Shown: positions 14,727-23,061 of the stretch, piece after piece
Position numbering within the stretch: position 1 is the stretch's first letter
Layout: each line of letters opens with the position of its first letter
Program-made: the position numbers and the translations under genes
Assembly (NCBI RefSeq): GCF_003026815.1
Contig: NZ_PYOG01000028.1
Span: 1-49,887, forward strand
Direction: 5' to 3'
DNA length: 49,887 nt
DNA from: Photobacterium damselae
GTDB lineage: Bacteria > Pseudomonadota > Gammaproteobacteria > Enterobacterales > Vibrionaceae
The notes under the pieces: generated by a model
Databases searched by the model: none
Seen by the model: only the letters and a program-made list of their open reading frames with translations
Told to the model about the DNA's origin: nothing

Positions 14727-14936
14727 CTAATTCGGATCTTTTTGATCCATTTGGAGTGCATTTTCAATTATTGAAACTAGCCATTCAGTTTGAGTTATCT
14801 TTACTTTACCATTGGAAGAACTACAATTTAATTCCTTGATCTTATTATCAATTCTAACCTTTATGTCATTAGGGCATCGAAATGTAATTGATGTCGTTTT
14901 TGATGTTGTTGATGGATTATATGTTTTTTTATTCAC
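14727..14936 (-). CDS. Small ribbon-helix-helix-like regulator
   Basis: 69 residues, GTG start with an AGAGAAG site. After a polar N terminus comes a strand TSITFRCP, a helix NDIKVRIDNKIKEL and a second helix TQTEWLVSIIENALQM, the order of a ribbon-helix-helix repressor of the Arc/CopG type. It is divergent from the LuxR-like gene at 15050, and the intervening region contains the inverted TGTAAG/CTTACA sites it may bind. Role as an autorepressor or copy/transfer regulator is inferred. Confidence 0.6.
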   Translation of the reverse strand: MNKKTYNPSTTSKTTSITFRCPNDIKVRIDNKIKELNCSSSNGKVKITQTEWLVSIIENALQMDQKDPN

Positions 14937-14952
14937 GCGCTTCTCTTTTACA

Positions 14953-15023
14953 TCTGTCTTACAGTAGTGTAAGATTCTGTCTTACAGAAAGGTGGGTGAT
15001 AAATCTCTCTCTTTATCACCCAC
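14953..15023. promoter_or_regulatory. Divergent regulatory region with CTTACA sites and leader hairpin
   Basis: TCTGTCTTACAG occurs at 14953 and again at 14976; between them CTTACA-GTAG-TGTAAG forms an inverted repeat. A 12-bp hairpin GTGGGTGATAAA / TTTATCACCCAC (14992-15023) follows in the leader of the LuxR-like gene. TGTAAGAT also clusters at 37112-37207. Confidence 0.6.
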
Positions 15024-15049
15024 TAAATCATAAAAGAGGAGAATCTAAT

Positions 15050-15292
15050 ATGATTTCCAAAGAGTCTAGCATACATCCAAAAATCTTTCCTGAATTAACA
15101 GTGAAGCAATTTGAAGTCTTATTTCATTATGCATTAGGGAAAAGTGCTAAAGATATACAGATCTCATTGGGTTGTTCTAGAACTGCTATTGAAAAGCATT
15201 TAACAGAAATAAGGTATAAATTTAACTGCCAGAATTCTAGTGAACTTCGTGTTATTTTTTTTATGAGAATTATAACGAACCTTAATATTTAG
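15050..15292 (+). CDS. LuxR-type (GerE) helix-turn-helix regulator, HTH only
   Basis: 80 residues from the ATG at 15050, which has a GAGGAG site 8 bp upstream. The GerE fold is clear: PELTVKQFEVLFHYALGKSAKDIQISLGCSRTAIEKHLTEIRYKF, written here as LTVKQFEVL, KSAKDIQISLGCS and TAIEKHLTEI. It has no receiver or ligand domain, so it resembles free-standing HTH regulators. It is transcribed divergently from the RHH gene through a region with several inverted repeats. Target genes are unknown; the transfer genes downstream are candidates. Confidence 0.8.
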   Translation: MISKESSIHPKIFPELTVKQFEVLFHYALGKSAKDIQISLGCSRTAIEKHLTEIRYKFNCQNSSELRVIFFMRIITNLNI

Positions 15293-15310
15293 CTATTTGC
15301 TCATTTTATT

Positions 15311-15337
15311 TAGAGGTTAGGATTTTCCTAACCTCTA
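15311..15337 (+). terminator. Hairpin after the LuxR-like gene
   Basis: Perfect 12-bp stem TAGAGGTTAGGA / TCCTAACCTCTA with loop TTT. There is no long T-run, so termination efficiency is uncertain. Confidence 0.6.
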
Positions 15338-15389
15338 AAGTATTTATGATGAATTTAAAATAGATCTAAATGAACAAAAAAGGATACTC

Positions 15390-15569
15390 ATGAATAACTC
15401 AAATTCCTTTGTGAATGATGAAAAGGTTACAGTTACAGTAACTTTACATGGTGAGTATGCAGCTCTTCTACTAGACGCGTGTAAGCGTTCAAAGCGAAGT
15501 AGAAGAGGAGAAGTATCTATTCGCCTTGAAGATCATTTGCTAAAAAATAAAGATTTTATTATTAGCTAG
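15390..15569 (+). CDS. Small RHH protein, possible relaxosome accessory factor
   Basis: 59 residues with an AGGA site before the ATG. A Thr/Val-rich strand (KVTVTVTLHG) is followed by a helix (EYAALLLDACKRSKRS), a basic turn (RRGEVSIRLEDHLL) and a second helix, consistent with a ribbon-helix-helix of the TraY/Arc type. Such proteins often bind oriT next to their own gene. The hairpin-rich 15570-15844 region follows directly. Function as an oriT-binding accessory protein is inferred from context; a plain transcriptional repressor is equally possible. Confidence 0.6.
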   Translation: MNNSNSFVNDEKVTVTVTLHGEYAALLLDACKRSKRSRRGEVSIRLEDHLLKNKDFIIS

Positions 15570-15844
15570 AACTCAATTTAAATACCTATGTATAAGACCT
15601 AAAGCCCTAAGTACGGGGCAGGCGGGTAATAGCCTAAAAAAATGGAGTTAGCCACCTTGGGCGACAACCGCGTAATAAACGGGAATACAAGTTAATTTTA
15701 GACTACATAGAGTATTGCTGCTTTAGTCAAGTCGTTTGAATCACGATCAAACATAAGCGATATATCGTGACTGGGCATTGAAAGATGCCCACTCTTAGCT
15801 GCTTCCCGAAAGAGTTTCTTTCGAAAGGTTGTTAAGGAGGATTG
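15570..15844. other. Hairpin-rich noncoding region, oriT or structured-leader candidate
   Basis: Four inverted repeats: GCCC / GGGC near 15604-15620, TCACGAT / ATCGTGA (15741-15770), TGGGCAT / ATGCCCA (15772-15791, loop TGAAAG) and CGAAAGA / TCTTTCG (15807-15823). It also has TTGGGCGACA (15657) followed by AAACGGGAA (15677), a pair that recurs at 48794-48815. Location between a small RHH gene and transfer genes suggests oriT; no family nic sequence is recognised. Confidence 0.4.
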
Positions 15845-16258
15845 ATGAATATCATATACGGAGTATTACCCTACCAATATTTGCCGCAACTCGGCGGAAT
15901 AAAATTTCTTGCTGGGTTTTCCTATGATTCTAAAGCAATCTTAGGTGTAAAATTTCTTGAAGAATTACAGAATGGTATATTGTTTTCAGCATTGGTAGAA
16001 AATAATGATGACTATAAATATCCGCTATTTAGTGGTCAGATTAATAATATCTTAATTACTGAACCACAAATACGAAACATTCGAAAATTAACACATCAAC
16101 AAGAACTACTACTTACTGAACATGCAAGAAAAAAGAGAGAAAGAAAAGCTAAAAATCTAGTTTTGACAACCCGAAACTGGAAACAATTTATCGGCAAACG
16201 AAAAACTATTGTTGATTTGTACGTTTCTGTCTCTAATAGCAGTGAATACTATGTTTGA
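15845..16258 (+). CDS. Hypothetical protein
   Basis: 137 residues from the ATG at 15845, with AAGGAGG 4 bp upstream (a TTG one codon earlier is too close). It is not recognised. The N-terminal part is mixed and aromatic (MNIIYGVLPYQYLPQ); the C-terminal third is a strongly basic helix (EHARKKRERKAKNLVLTTRN) likely to bind nucleic acid. It lies downstream of the hairpin-rich region and could belong to DNA processing for transfer, but no catalytic motif is seen. Confidence 0.55.
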   Translation: MNIIYGVLPYQYLPQLGGIKFLAGFSYDSKAILGVKFLEELQNGILFSALVENNDDYKYPLFSGQINNILITEPQIRNIRKLTHQQELLLTEHARKKRERKAKNLVLTTRNWKQFIGKRKTIVDLYVSVSNSSEYYV

Positions 16259-16346
16259 ATCTTTTTATGATCTCGCTATCTTTAGCTTTATTGTATCAGG
16301 ACTTATATCAGCATTTCTGTCGAAGCTAATTTTCACTCAAACCTAG
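16251..16346 (+). CDS. 31-residue single-TM peptide
   Basis: ATG overlaps the stop of the preceding gene by 8 bp. The translation is one hydrophobic helix with few charges (LAIFSFIVSGLISAFLSKLI). It could be a real coupled membrane peptide or a chance frame. The terminator at 16357-16386 follows closely, which supports it being the end of the transcript. Confidence 0.35.
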   Translation: MFESFYDLAIFSFIVSGLISAFLSKLIFTQT

Positions 16347-16356
16347 CCTTGAGTTT

Positions 16357-16386
16357 GCAGCGTTCCTTTTACTCACGCTGCCTTTT
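16357..16386 (+). terminator. Intrinsic terminator
   Basis: Stem GCAGCGT / ACGCTGC, 11-nt loop, followed by CTTTTT. Confidence 0.75.
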
Positions 16387-16398
16387 TATTCCAAAATT

Positions 16399-16471
16399 AG
16401 AAGCAACAAAGATTTTCCCTAACTAAAGTTTACACTTAAATTTCTTTCAGTTGGCGGTCTTTGTTGCTTCT
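16399..16471 (+). promoter_or_regulatory. 14-bp inverted repeat in a gene leader
   Basis: AGAAGCAACAAAGA and its exact complement are 45 bp apart; the right arm ends 19 bp before the ATG at 16490. In RNA it would close a long stem just before the ribosome site, so it may regulate translation or transcription; two operator half-sites are the alternative. Confidence 0.6.
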
Positions 16472-16489
16472 TACCTAAAGGAAGTTTCA

Positions 16490-17086
16490 ATGCAATATGC
16501 ACTATTAGAATCGCCAAATCCAGAAAATGATTATCGTTTTTTAGTTGATGCTAATGAACTTAAATCCTTATTTGACGGCCTTGATAAACTTATTCCTAGC
16601 GATGCGCCTGATGATGAACAATCTTTACCTCTTACATTAGTTTATGGGGTTTATATGCCACAGCCTTTCTTTGAGTTTCCCAAAAGTGAAATTAAGAGAA
16701 ATATATTAAAATCGGTAAATCACTGGCTAGCATATTTAAAAGGTAACGAGTTATTTTACTGTGGACTTGAAGATATTGAGCTACTTGATATTACTGTCAT
16801 GAAATCTTGTGGTCATTGTCCAAGACCTCACGCTAGTAATGATATTGCTTTCGCTGCATTAATGCGTATTCCGCAAGACATCAAATTGGGCAACGGTAAA
16901 ACCCAAGCAAAAACCGTTTTTTTACGTTGGCATAATATGGATGTTCTTACAAACCTAATCAACCGTGACGGACTATTTTCATTAATCGCACCTGAAAAGA
17001 GAATTAAAGGAGAGTTAGATTCTAACAACTGGAAAACCTTTATTGATTATCCTAGAGCTGCTCGACTTGCTCAAAAATTCAGATAA
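16490..17086 (+). CDS. Hypothetical protein upstream of the secretion operon
   Basis: 198 residues from the ATG at 16490 (GGAAG site). Not recognised. Soluble, acidic in the first third, with a CGHCPRPH motif at about residue 108 that could bind metal, and a basic C-terminal part. Its transcript ends at a strong terminator before the secretion operon, and its leader contains a large inverted repeat, so it is separately regulated. Vague possibility: a transfer regulator; nothing in the sequence proves it. Confidence 0.6.
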   Translation: MQYALLESPNPENDYRFLVDANELKSLFDGLDKLIPSDAPDDEQSLPLTLVYGVYMPQPFFEFPKSEIKRNILKSVNHWLAYLKGNELFYCGLEDIELLDITVMKSCGHCPRPHASNDIAFAALMRIPQDIKLGNGKTQAKTVFLRWHNMDVLTNLINRDGLFSLIAPEKRIKGELDSNNWKTFIDYPRAARLAQKFR

Positions 17087-17158
17087 GAGGTAGTACTCTG
17101 GAGCAATTGTTGCAGTGCTAATTATTATTAAACAAACCATAATTAGTACTAACTTTAC

Positions 17159-17190
17159 GGCTCTATTCTATTTTGATAGAGCCATTTTTT
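17159..17190 (+). terminator. Intrinsic terminator before the secretion operon
   Basis: Stem GGCTCTAT / ATAGAGCC with a 9-nt loop and ATTTTTT tail. Confidence 0.85.
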
Positions 17191-17238
17191 AATATGGAGC
17201 AAACTTGGTAGAACCATTTTGAATAGGAAAATAACGAG

Positions 17239-17460
17239 ATGAAACTCAGTGATATTGATCATAATTCAATAATAAATTCTCTACCAGATGGATTACTTAC
17301 TTGGCAATTATTAATAATGTTTGTTAGCTACGCGATAACAATTTACATAATAGCTAATTCCGCTAAAGATATAGAAAGTTTTAATTCACAATTTTCATTA
17401 GCTACCGCTGCCATGATACTAACTGGTGTCATCGGATTGGTATTTCTTGTATCTCAATAG
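17239..17460 (+). CDS. Small two-TM membrane protein
   Basis: 73 residues. Two hydrophobic segments (about 18-38 and 52-72) with an intervening polar stretch. It is the first gene after the terminator and 11 bp before the next membrane gene, so it opens the secretion operon. Not recognised; entry-exclusion or channel accessory proteins of this size occur in other systems. Confidence 0.55.
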   Translation: MKLSDIDHNSIINSLPDGLLTWQLLIMFVSYAITIYIIANSAKDIESFNSQFSLATAAMILTGVIGLVFLVSQ

Positions 17461-17471
17461 TTGAGGCTTTT

Positions 17472-17798
17472 ATGATACATAGACCTATTATCAATGAATT
17501 AAAAGCTTTCGAGTCATTCTTTCCTGATTTAGTTCCAAAGATATTAATCTGGATACTATTTAGTTCCTTTCAAGTTTTCACTTTTTATTTTAAGTTTGAT
17601 GGTGGCAACCTTACTCTAGGTTTAGCTATTTTTCTTCTTATCACTCCAATTGTAAAACCTCTAGTTGGCTCTCTATTGGATGCTCCATTATCGACATATG
17701 AAGACTACAAACTAAATCCCGAAAAATATAGAAAGTCTCAATTATTTTGGGAATTTATAACTTATTTTAATATTACTATTAAGGACAGATATGATTAA
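17472..17798 (+). CDS. Small membrane protein
   Basis: 108 residues with two hydrophobic segments (about 18-40 and 45-70) and a charged C-terminal tail (LNPEKYRKSQLFWEF). Its stop overlaps the next start by 8 bp, implying coupled translation. Not recognised; its place at the head of the virB-like genes suggests a transfer-related function such as exclusion or regulation of the channel. Confidence 0.55.
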   Translation: MIHRPIINELKAFESFFPDLVPKILIWILFSSFQVFTFYFKFDGGNLTLGLAIFLLITPIVKPLVGSLLDAPLSTYEDYKLNPEKYRKSQLFWEFITYFNITIKDRYD

Positions 17799-18129
17799 GC
17801 GCTTATTGCCACTTAAAAAATTATTAATAGATTGGATAATACCTTGGGTCGGCATATCTCTTATATTTTATCTTGTTACCTCTTTAGGATACTTTGCCAT
17901 CTTTAAATATCCAGCTAAAGCTTTAGTTAGTTATGATAGGACAATTAGCGATTTAAATAGTCCTGAATTTAATTCAAAACTACTTGATTACTATAAAGAT
18001 GGAAGCATAAGTTTCTATGAAAAATTTCAACTTGAAAGGTTAGAAAATAAAATCAAAGACCAAAGGTTTGAATCTCAACTTAAAGTTGAAAGTGACAAAA
18101 TTATACAAAAACTGGAGGAAAATAATTAA
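17791..18129 (+). CDS. Single-TM protein with coiled coil
   Basis: 112 residues. One strong TM segment (about 12-40) then a charged helix region (LENKIKDQRFESQLKVESDK) to the end. It overlaps the upstream gene by 8 bp and is followed after 78 bp by the virB2-like gene. Not recognised. The layout (TM plus periplasmic or cytoplasmic helix) is seen in several conjugation accessory proteins. Confidence 0.55.
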   Translation: MIKRLLPLKKLLIDWIIPWVGISLIFYLVTSLGYFAIFKYPAKALVSYDRTISDLNSPEFNSKLLDYYKDGSISFYEKFQLERLENKIKDQRFESQLKVESDKIIQKLEENN

Positions 18130-18207
18130 TAGAATCTATTTAATCTACATTAATTTTGTAACTAACCCTTTCTTTATTCAATACATCAATAGGAAAATAT
18201 ACAAATT

Positions 18208-18528
18208 ATGAAAACCATTAATGCTATTATTTTAAATATTAGCTTATTTCTTTTTTCACTGTTTCCCTCTCTAGTTCATGCCTCTAGCACTGGTATGCCT
18301 TGGGAATCACCCGTTGAAAAAATTGTTAACTCTATAACAGGGCCTATTGCTTTCGGTATTTCTGTTTTAGGCATTGTTGCCGCTGGCGGTACACTAATTT
18401 TCGGAAATGCAGATCTATCTGGATTTATCAAAATGCTAATTGGTGTTGTACTTGTTATTGCGTTTATTGTACTAGCAGTCAATATTTTATCCTCCGTATT
18501 CGGCATATCTTCAACTCTTGTTATTTAA
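18208..18528 (+). CDS. virB2: VirB2/TrbC-like conjugative pilin
   Basis: 106 residues. Signal peptide (about 1-25, ending VHA|SS), then two hydrophobic helices (GPIAFGISVLGIVAAGGTLI and FIKMLIGVVLVIAFIVLAV) joined by a short GNADLSG loop. This is the standard TrbC/VirB2 major pilin topology. It heads the core order B2-B3-B4-B5, 9 bp before virB3. The ribosome site is weak, with AGGA unusually far from the ATG. Confidence 0.85.
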   Translation: MKTINAIILNISLFLFSLFPSLVHASSTGMPWESPVEKIVNSITGPIAFGISVLGIVAAGGTLIFGNADLSGFIKMLIGVVLVIAFIVLAVNILSSVFGISSTLVI

Positions 18529-18537
18529 GGTGATGCA

Positions 18538-18825
18538 ATGGACGATGAACCTTTAAATTATAGCCCTATTTTTGAGTTCAATCGTCCTCACTTATATATG
18601 GGTGGGGATCGTGAACTCGTCCTATCTTCATTGCTACTGTCTTTTATCTTAATTGTCGTGCTTCAAAATATCTTAGCCGCAATTCTAGGATTGGGACTAG
18701 CATTTGGCTCTATATGGGCATTTCGAACTCTCGCTAAAAGCGATCCCACTATGAGACACATTTTTATGCGTTCTCGTAAGTATCAAGCGTTCTATCCCGC
18801 GTTTAGCTCAAAACAAAGGAAGTGA
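18538..18825 (+). CDS. virB3: VirB3/TrbD-like inner-membrane protein
   Basis: 95 residues. A short N-terminal region ends in LYMGGDRELV, a typical VirB3/TrbD lead-in, followed by two close TM segments (about 29-60), then a basic tail (FMRSRKYQAFYPA). It lies 1 bp before virB4, as is usual. It anchors the VirB4 ATPase and the channel at the inner membrane. Confidence 0.8.
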   Translation: MDDEPLNYSPIFEFNRPHLYMGGDRELVLSSLLLSFILIVVLQNILAAILGLGLAFGSIWAFRTLAKSDPTMRHIFMRSRKYQAFYPAFSSKQRK

Positions 18826-18826
18826 T

Positions 18827-21229
18827 ATGTTTAAATTAAAATCATTTCGTGAAGGCATTCACGGCATGAGTGATCTACTAAACTGGGCCGCTCTTGTTAG
18901 TGATGGAACTATCCTTAATAAAGACGGGGCTTTTTCCGCTGGGTTTTTATACCAGGGCATTGATGTATCCAGTTCATCAAATACAGATCGTAACGATATC
19001 TGTATGCGTGTTAATAATGCTCTACGTGAGCTAGGCTCTGGCTGGATGGTACAAGTCGATGCCATTCGAACTAAAAGTGAAGCTTATGTTGATAAAAATA
19101 GTTCTTACTTTACTCACCCATTGCTTCAACTCATAGATGATTCAAGACGACTTTATTTTGAAAGCCAAGGCAATAAATTTACCTCAACCTATATCCTCAT
19201 TGTTACCTATATGCCTCCGAGCCGACGAGCTAGTAAATTAGCTGATCTCGTTTTTGAAAAAGGTGAAAAGTCAAAGCAAATAAACTTTGCACAACGCAAT
19301 TTGGATAGATTTAATTCTGCCGTTGATACACTGGCAACCCGTTTAGAAAGTGCATGTCATATAGAGCGATTAAGAGCCTACTTTGATGATACGTGTCAGG
19401 TTTGGTGTGATAGTTTCCTTTCTTACCTTAGTTACACTGTAACGGGTAATTGGCATCCAATAGCACTACCTCCGTGTCCTATGGCACTAGACAGTTTTAT
19501 TGGTAGTGTTGATTTCCTCCCTGGCTTTACGCCTCGTGTTGATAAAGAGTTTATCTCAGTTATAACAATTGATGGGTTCCCGTCTGTTGCTCACCCGCAG
19601 TACCTAGCGGCTCTTGATGATTTAAGTATTCCGTATCGTTGGTCAACTCGGTTCATTTTCTTTGATGATTTTGAAGCTCAAAAATTACTCAAAACTGAAC
19701 GTAAAAAATGGGAACAAAAAGTTATCTCGTTTAAGGATAAGCTACTCAATGTAGCAGATCCAAAAATTGATCAAGCCGCTGCAAGCATGGTAGCTCAATA
19801 TCAACTGGCAGAAACGGCAATCAATAAAGGTGAATCAGCATACGGACAATACAGCTCAACTATCATTCTACGCCATACTGATATTGACGAGTTAAACGAA
19901 CAAACTGAATATGTTGATAAATGTATTCGATATATTTCTGGTATGCACTGCCGAGTAGAAACAGTGAATGCAACCGATGCGTTTATTGGTACATTACCTA
20001 GTGATAGTGTCGCCAATATCAGAAAACCTCTGCTATCTGTTGATAATTTAGTGCATTTAATGCCCTTAAATTTTATCTGGACGGGAAATGAATTTTGTCC
20101 TTGCCCATTTTACCCGTCTAAATCACCACCATTATTAGTTGCATCTGCGCAAGGATCATCTGTTTTTCGTCTTAACCTTCATGTCGATGATTTAGGTCAC
20201 ACATTAATTTTCGGTCCTACGGGGGCTGGCAAATCAACACTGCTTGCCACTCTTGCCGCTCAAATGAATCGCTATGAAAATGCTGCTATCTATGCCTTTG
20301 ATGTTGGCATGAGCATGTATGCGTTAAGTCAATGCGGTGGCCGTCACTATGATATCGGAAACGATACATCACAATTTGCACCGCTTTCTAATTTGGATAC
20401 AGATTTTAGTTGGTGCAATAACTTCATTGAGCAGTTACTTGTTTTGCAAGGGCTAGTCATTAAGCCGACCCACAGAACCGCGATATACAATGCGTTAATG
20501 GCAATGAAAGGCAGTAATATCAAAACGCTATCTGAGTTTAGAACACAGTGCCAGAATGAAGATGTTAAGTCTCATATCGAGTATTACACTATTAATGGCA
20601 ACGGTGGCGATCTCCTTGATGGTGAATCTGATGAATTTTCACTAAGTTCGCTTTCTGTGTTTGAAATTAAATCTTTGATGGATAGGGGAGATACAGATTG
20701 CGCACCAGTTTTGAGCTATATATTTAGACAAATTGAATTACGTTTAAAAGGTGAACCTGCATTTATTCTTATAGATGAAGGTTGGATTTCTCTAAAGAAT
20801 GAAAAGTTCAAGAATATGCTAAAAGACTGGCTTCTTACACTAAGAAAACTCAATTGCGTTGTGATTTTTTCAACTCAATTACTCTCTGCGGCTATTGAAT
20901 CTGGGATACTGGACGTTCTAATGGAATCTTGTCCCACAAAGATCTTTTTGCCTAACAGTGAAGCACTCAATATCAAGCATACCTACAAAACGTTTGGGCT
21001 TTCTAACGCGCAAATTAAACTGATTAAAGAAGGGACAAAAAAACGGGATTATTATGTTGTCCAGGGTAGTTCTTCGCGGTTAATCGATCTCTCTCTTGAT
21101 GATATTGCTATCTCTGTCGTGGGTAGTTCTGACAAAAAATCACTTCTGCGAATAAAAGAGTTAGTAAAAGAGCATAACGAAAACTGGTATTTGTATTGGT
21201 TAAAAGAAAAAGGACTGGATTTTGCGTAA
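18827..21229 (+). CDS. virB4: VirB4/TrbE-type secretion ATPase
   Basis: 800 residues, the family's usual length. Walker A FGPTGAGKST is near residue 463, Walker B FILIDEGW near 655, and the long N-terminal domain precedes them. VirB4 powers pilus assembly and substrate transfer at the inner membrane. The ATG has an AAGGAAG site. The end overlaps the next gene's TTG start by 8 bp. Confidence 0.95.
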   Translation: MFKLKSFREGIHGMSDLLNWAALVSDGTILNKDGAFSAGFLYQGIDVSSSSNTDRNDICMRVNNALRELGSGWMVQVDAIRTKSEAYVDKNSSYFTHPLLQLIDDSRRLYFESQGNKFTSTYILIVTYMPPSRRASKLADLVFEKGEKSKQINFAQRNLDRFNSAVDTLATRLESACHIERLRAYFDDTCQVWCDSFLSYLSYTVTGNWHPIALPPCPMALDSFIGSVDFLPGFTPRVDKEFISVITIDGFPSVAHPQYLAALDDLSIPYRWSTRFIFFDDFEAQKLLKTERKKWEQKVISFKDKLLNVADPKIDQAAASMVAQYQLAETAINKGESAYGQYSSTIILRHTDIDELNEQTEYVDKCIRYISGMHCRVETVNATDAFIGTLPSDSVANIRKPLLSVDNLVHLMPLNFIWTGNEFCPCPFYPSKSPPLLVASAQGSSVFRLNLHVDDLGHTLIFGPTGAGKSTLLATLAAQMNRYENAAIYAFDVGMSMYALSQCGGRHYDIGNDTSQFAPLSNLDTDFSWCNNFIEQLLVLQGLVIKPTHRTAIYNALMAMKGSNIKTLSEFRTQCQNEDVKSHIEYYTINGNGGDLLDGESDEFSLSSLSVFEIKSLMDRGDTDCAPVLSYIFRQIELRLKGEPAFILIDEGWISLKNEKFKNMLKDWLLTLRKLNCVVIFSTQLLSAAIESGILDVLMESCPTKIFLPNSEALNIKHTYKTFGLSNAQIKLIKEGTKKRDYYVVQGSSSRLIDLSLDDIAISVVGSSDKKSLLRIKELVKEHNENWYLYWLKEKGLDFA

Positions 21230-21998
21230 AAATACGAAATTAACTTACTTATCAATGCTTCTTAGCGGGCTATTACTATCAAGCAGTGCTCACTCTATTG
21301 CGGTTGTCTGTGTTAACTGCGCAACAAATACTCAAGCTCTACAAGCAAATATTGCTCAAGCAAAGGATTATATAGAGTCTGTACAACGAACATTAAATTC
21401 GATCAAGCAATTAGAAAACCAAATCAAAAACATGGCAAAAATTAGAGATATGGAATGGGGCGATATTGATTCTCAACTCCGTGATCTTTCTAACATTGCC
21501 AGTCAAGGTCAAGCTCTTACGCTTTCTGTCGAATCTCTAAATCGTGAATGGGATAATAAATTCCAAGGTTATGATGTTTATCGCCATCAAGCCAACTCAC
21601 CTGAAAATACAACACGTCAATATAAGCAATGGAGTAACACCTTACGTGATACCTCTCGTAATGCTCTTAAATTTGCTAACCAAGTGGCCCAAAGTCGCAA
21701 AGACGATAACGACGCAATAAGAGAAATTCAATCTCATGTTAATAATGCTCAAGGAGCTGTTCAAGTAGCACAAGCATCTAATGAATTGCAAGTTCAAGCA
21801 TTAGGATCATTACAAAAAGTACAAGCTCTCATGGAAACGGATATTCGAATGACAGCAACTGAAATATCAACAGCAAATGACAAGCTCGATGCACAAAAAG
21901 CGGCTGATGATCAGTTACATTCACGTAAATTGAGTGAAGAACTCAATTATCGAAATGGTGTGAACTGGTTTGATCGCCTTGGGAAAAAGCCTAATTAA
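21222..21998 (+). CDS. virB5: VirB5/TrbJ-like minor pilus component
   Basis: 258 residues, TTG start with AGGA 7 bp upstream, overlapping virB4 by 8 bp. Signal peptide at about 1-27 (MLLSGLLLSSSAHSIA). The mature part is helical with a Cys pair close to its start (CVNC), Gln/Asn/Ala-rich coiled segments and a C-terminal tail. This matches TrbJ/VirB5 proteins located at the pilus tip and base. Its place right after virB4 follows the Ti-type trb order. Confidence 0.8.
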   Translation: MRKNTKLTYLSMLLSGLLLSSSAHSIAVVCVNCATNTQALQANIAQAKDYIESVQRTLNSIKQLENQIKNMAKIRDMEWGDIDSQLRDLSNIASQGQALTLSVESLNREWDNKFQGYDVYRHQANSPENTTRQYKQWSNTLRDTSRNALKFANQVAQSRKDDNDAIREIQSHVNNAQGAVQVAQASNELQVQALGSLQKVQALMETDIRMTATEISTANDKLDAQKAADDQLHSRKLSEELNYRNGVNWFDRLGKKPN

Positions 21999-22023
21999 AC
22001 AAAACCTTTCTTTTCCACTAACT

Positions 22024-22099
22024 AGCTTACCCACATTACACACAAGGTCACTCCGATCGTTTTAATGTCTCCATTCCCATGTGGAAATGTGGATAAGCT
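22024..22099 (-). repeat. Five-copy stem-loop element, copy A
   Basis: 76 bp, read on the minus strand: arms AGCTTATCCACA / TGTGGGTAAGCT enclose the conserved loop GGAGACATTA-AAACGATCGGAG. It sits in the virB5-virB11 gap, ending 11 bp before the virB11 start, inside the secretion operon. Its core is antisense to the operon. Other copies: 43167, 43303, 46400 and 48153. Confidence 0.85.
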
Positions 22100-22110
22100 A
22101 ATGAGGTCCT

Positions 22111-23052
22111 ATGCAAAATAATAAACGCATTGCCAAATCAATTAACTATCATATCGACCGATGCGGTTTAACTCCATTCCTCTCAAACGATTCTGTCACT
22201 GAGATAATGCTCAATCCTGATGGGAATTGTTGGATTGATGAATTTGGAAAACCTTATTATATCAGTCATAAGATTGAGCCTATACTGGCTCAAAACCTAA
22301 TAAATGCGGTTGCCGATTCTGTTCAACTCATTGTCGATAGAGATCACCCAATCCTGGAGTGTGAACTTTATTCTGATGGGAGTCGCTTTGAAGGTGTTGT
22401 TCCTCCCGTAGTCCCAAATGTGTCATTTACTATTCGTAAAAAAGCAACACGAGTTTTCACCCTAGAAGATTATTTAGATAGTAAGATCATCACACAAGAG
22501 CAATTTGATTATATTTGCCAAGCCATTTCTGAACGTAAAAATATCCTGGTGGTAGGTGGAACGGGGTCAGGTAAAACAACCTTAGTTAACGCCATCTTAG
22601 CTAAGATGGCCGAACTCTTTCCTCATGAACGGCATCTCATACTAGAAGATACCAACGAACTACAGCCGAGTGCTGAAAATTCAGTTGTATTTCGCACTCA
22701 CTCTCGCGCAAACGTCACTATGCGCGAACTCCTTCGAGCAACCCTTAGATATAATCCAAATAGAATTATCATTGGTGAAGTGCGCGGCGGTGAGGCATTA
22801 GAACTATTAAAAGCATGGAATACAGGCCATGAAGGAGGAATTGCAACAGTACACGCAAATAGTGCCGCGCTAGGGCTTGAGCGTATCGAGCAATGTATTG
22901 AAGAAGTTACACCCATTGCCAATAAGAGAATGATTGCCTCTACAGTTCATACCCTGATTTATATCGAAAAAAGTCATGAGGGACGCAAAATTAAAGAGAT
23001 TTGTGAAGTTGTTGGTTATGACGGTAATCAATATTTGACAAATATTATCTGA
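22111..23052 (+). CDS. virB11: VirB11/TrbB-type traffic ATPase
   Basis: 313 residues. N-terminal domain (about 1-120) then RecA-like domain with Walker A VGGTGSGKTT near residue 149, an Asp box (LILEDTNELQP), and Walker B IIIGEVRGGEALELL. VirB11 hexamers switch the machine between pilus assembly and substrate transfer. In trb operons the gene normally comes first; here it stands between virB5 and the small genes before virB6, right behind stem-loop copy A, suggesting relocation. Confidence 0.95.
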   Translation: MQNNKRIAKSINYHIDRCGLTPFLSNDSVTEIMLNPDGNCWIDEFGKPYYISHKIEPILAQNLINAVADSVQLIVDRDHPILECELYSDGSRFEGVVPPVVPNVSFTIRKKATRVFTLEDYLDSKIITQEQFDYICQAISERKNILVVGGTGSGKTTLVNAILAKMAELFPHERHLILEDTNELQPSAENSVVFRTHSRANVTMRELLRATLRYNPNRIIIGEVRGGEALELLKAWNTGHEGGIATVHANSAALGLERIEQCIEEVTPIANKRMIASTVHTLIYIEKSHEGRKIKEICEVVGYDGNQYLTNII

Positions 23053-23061
23053 GAATACGCT

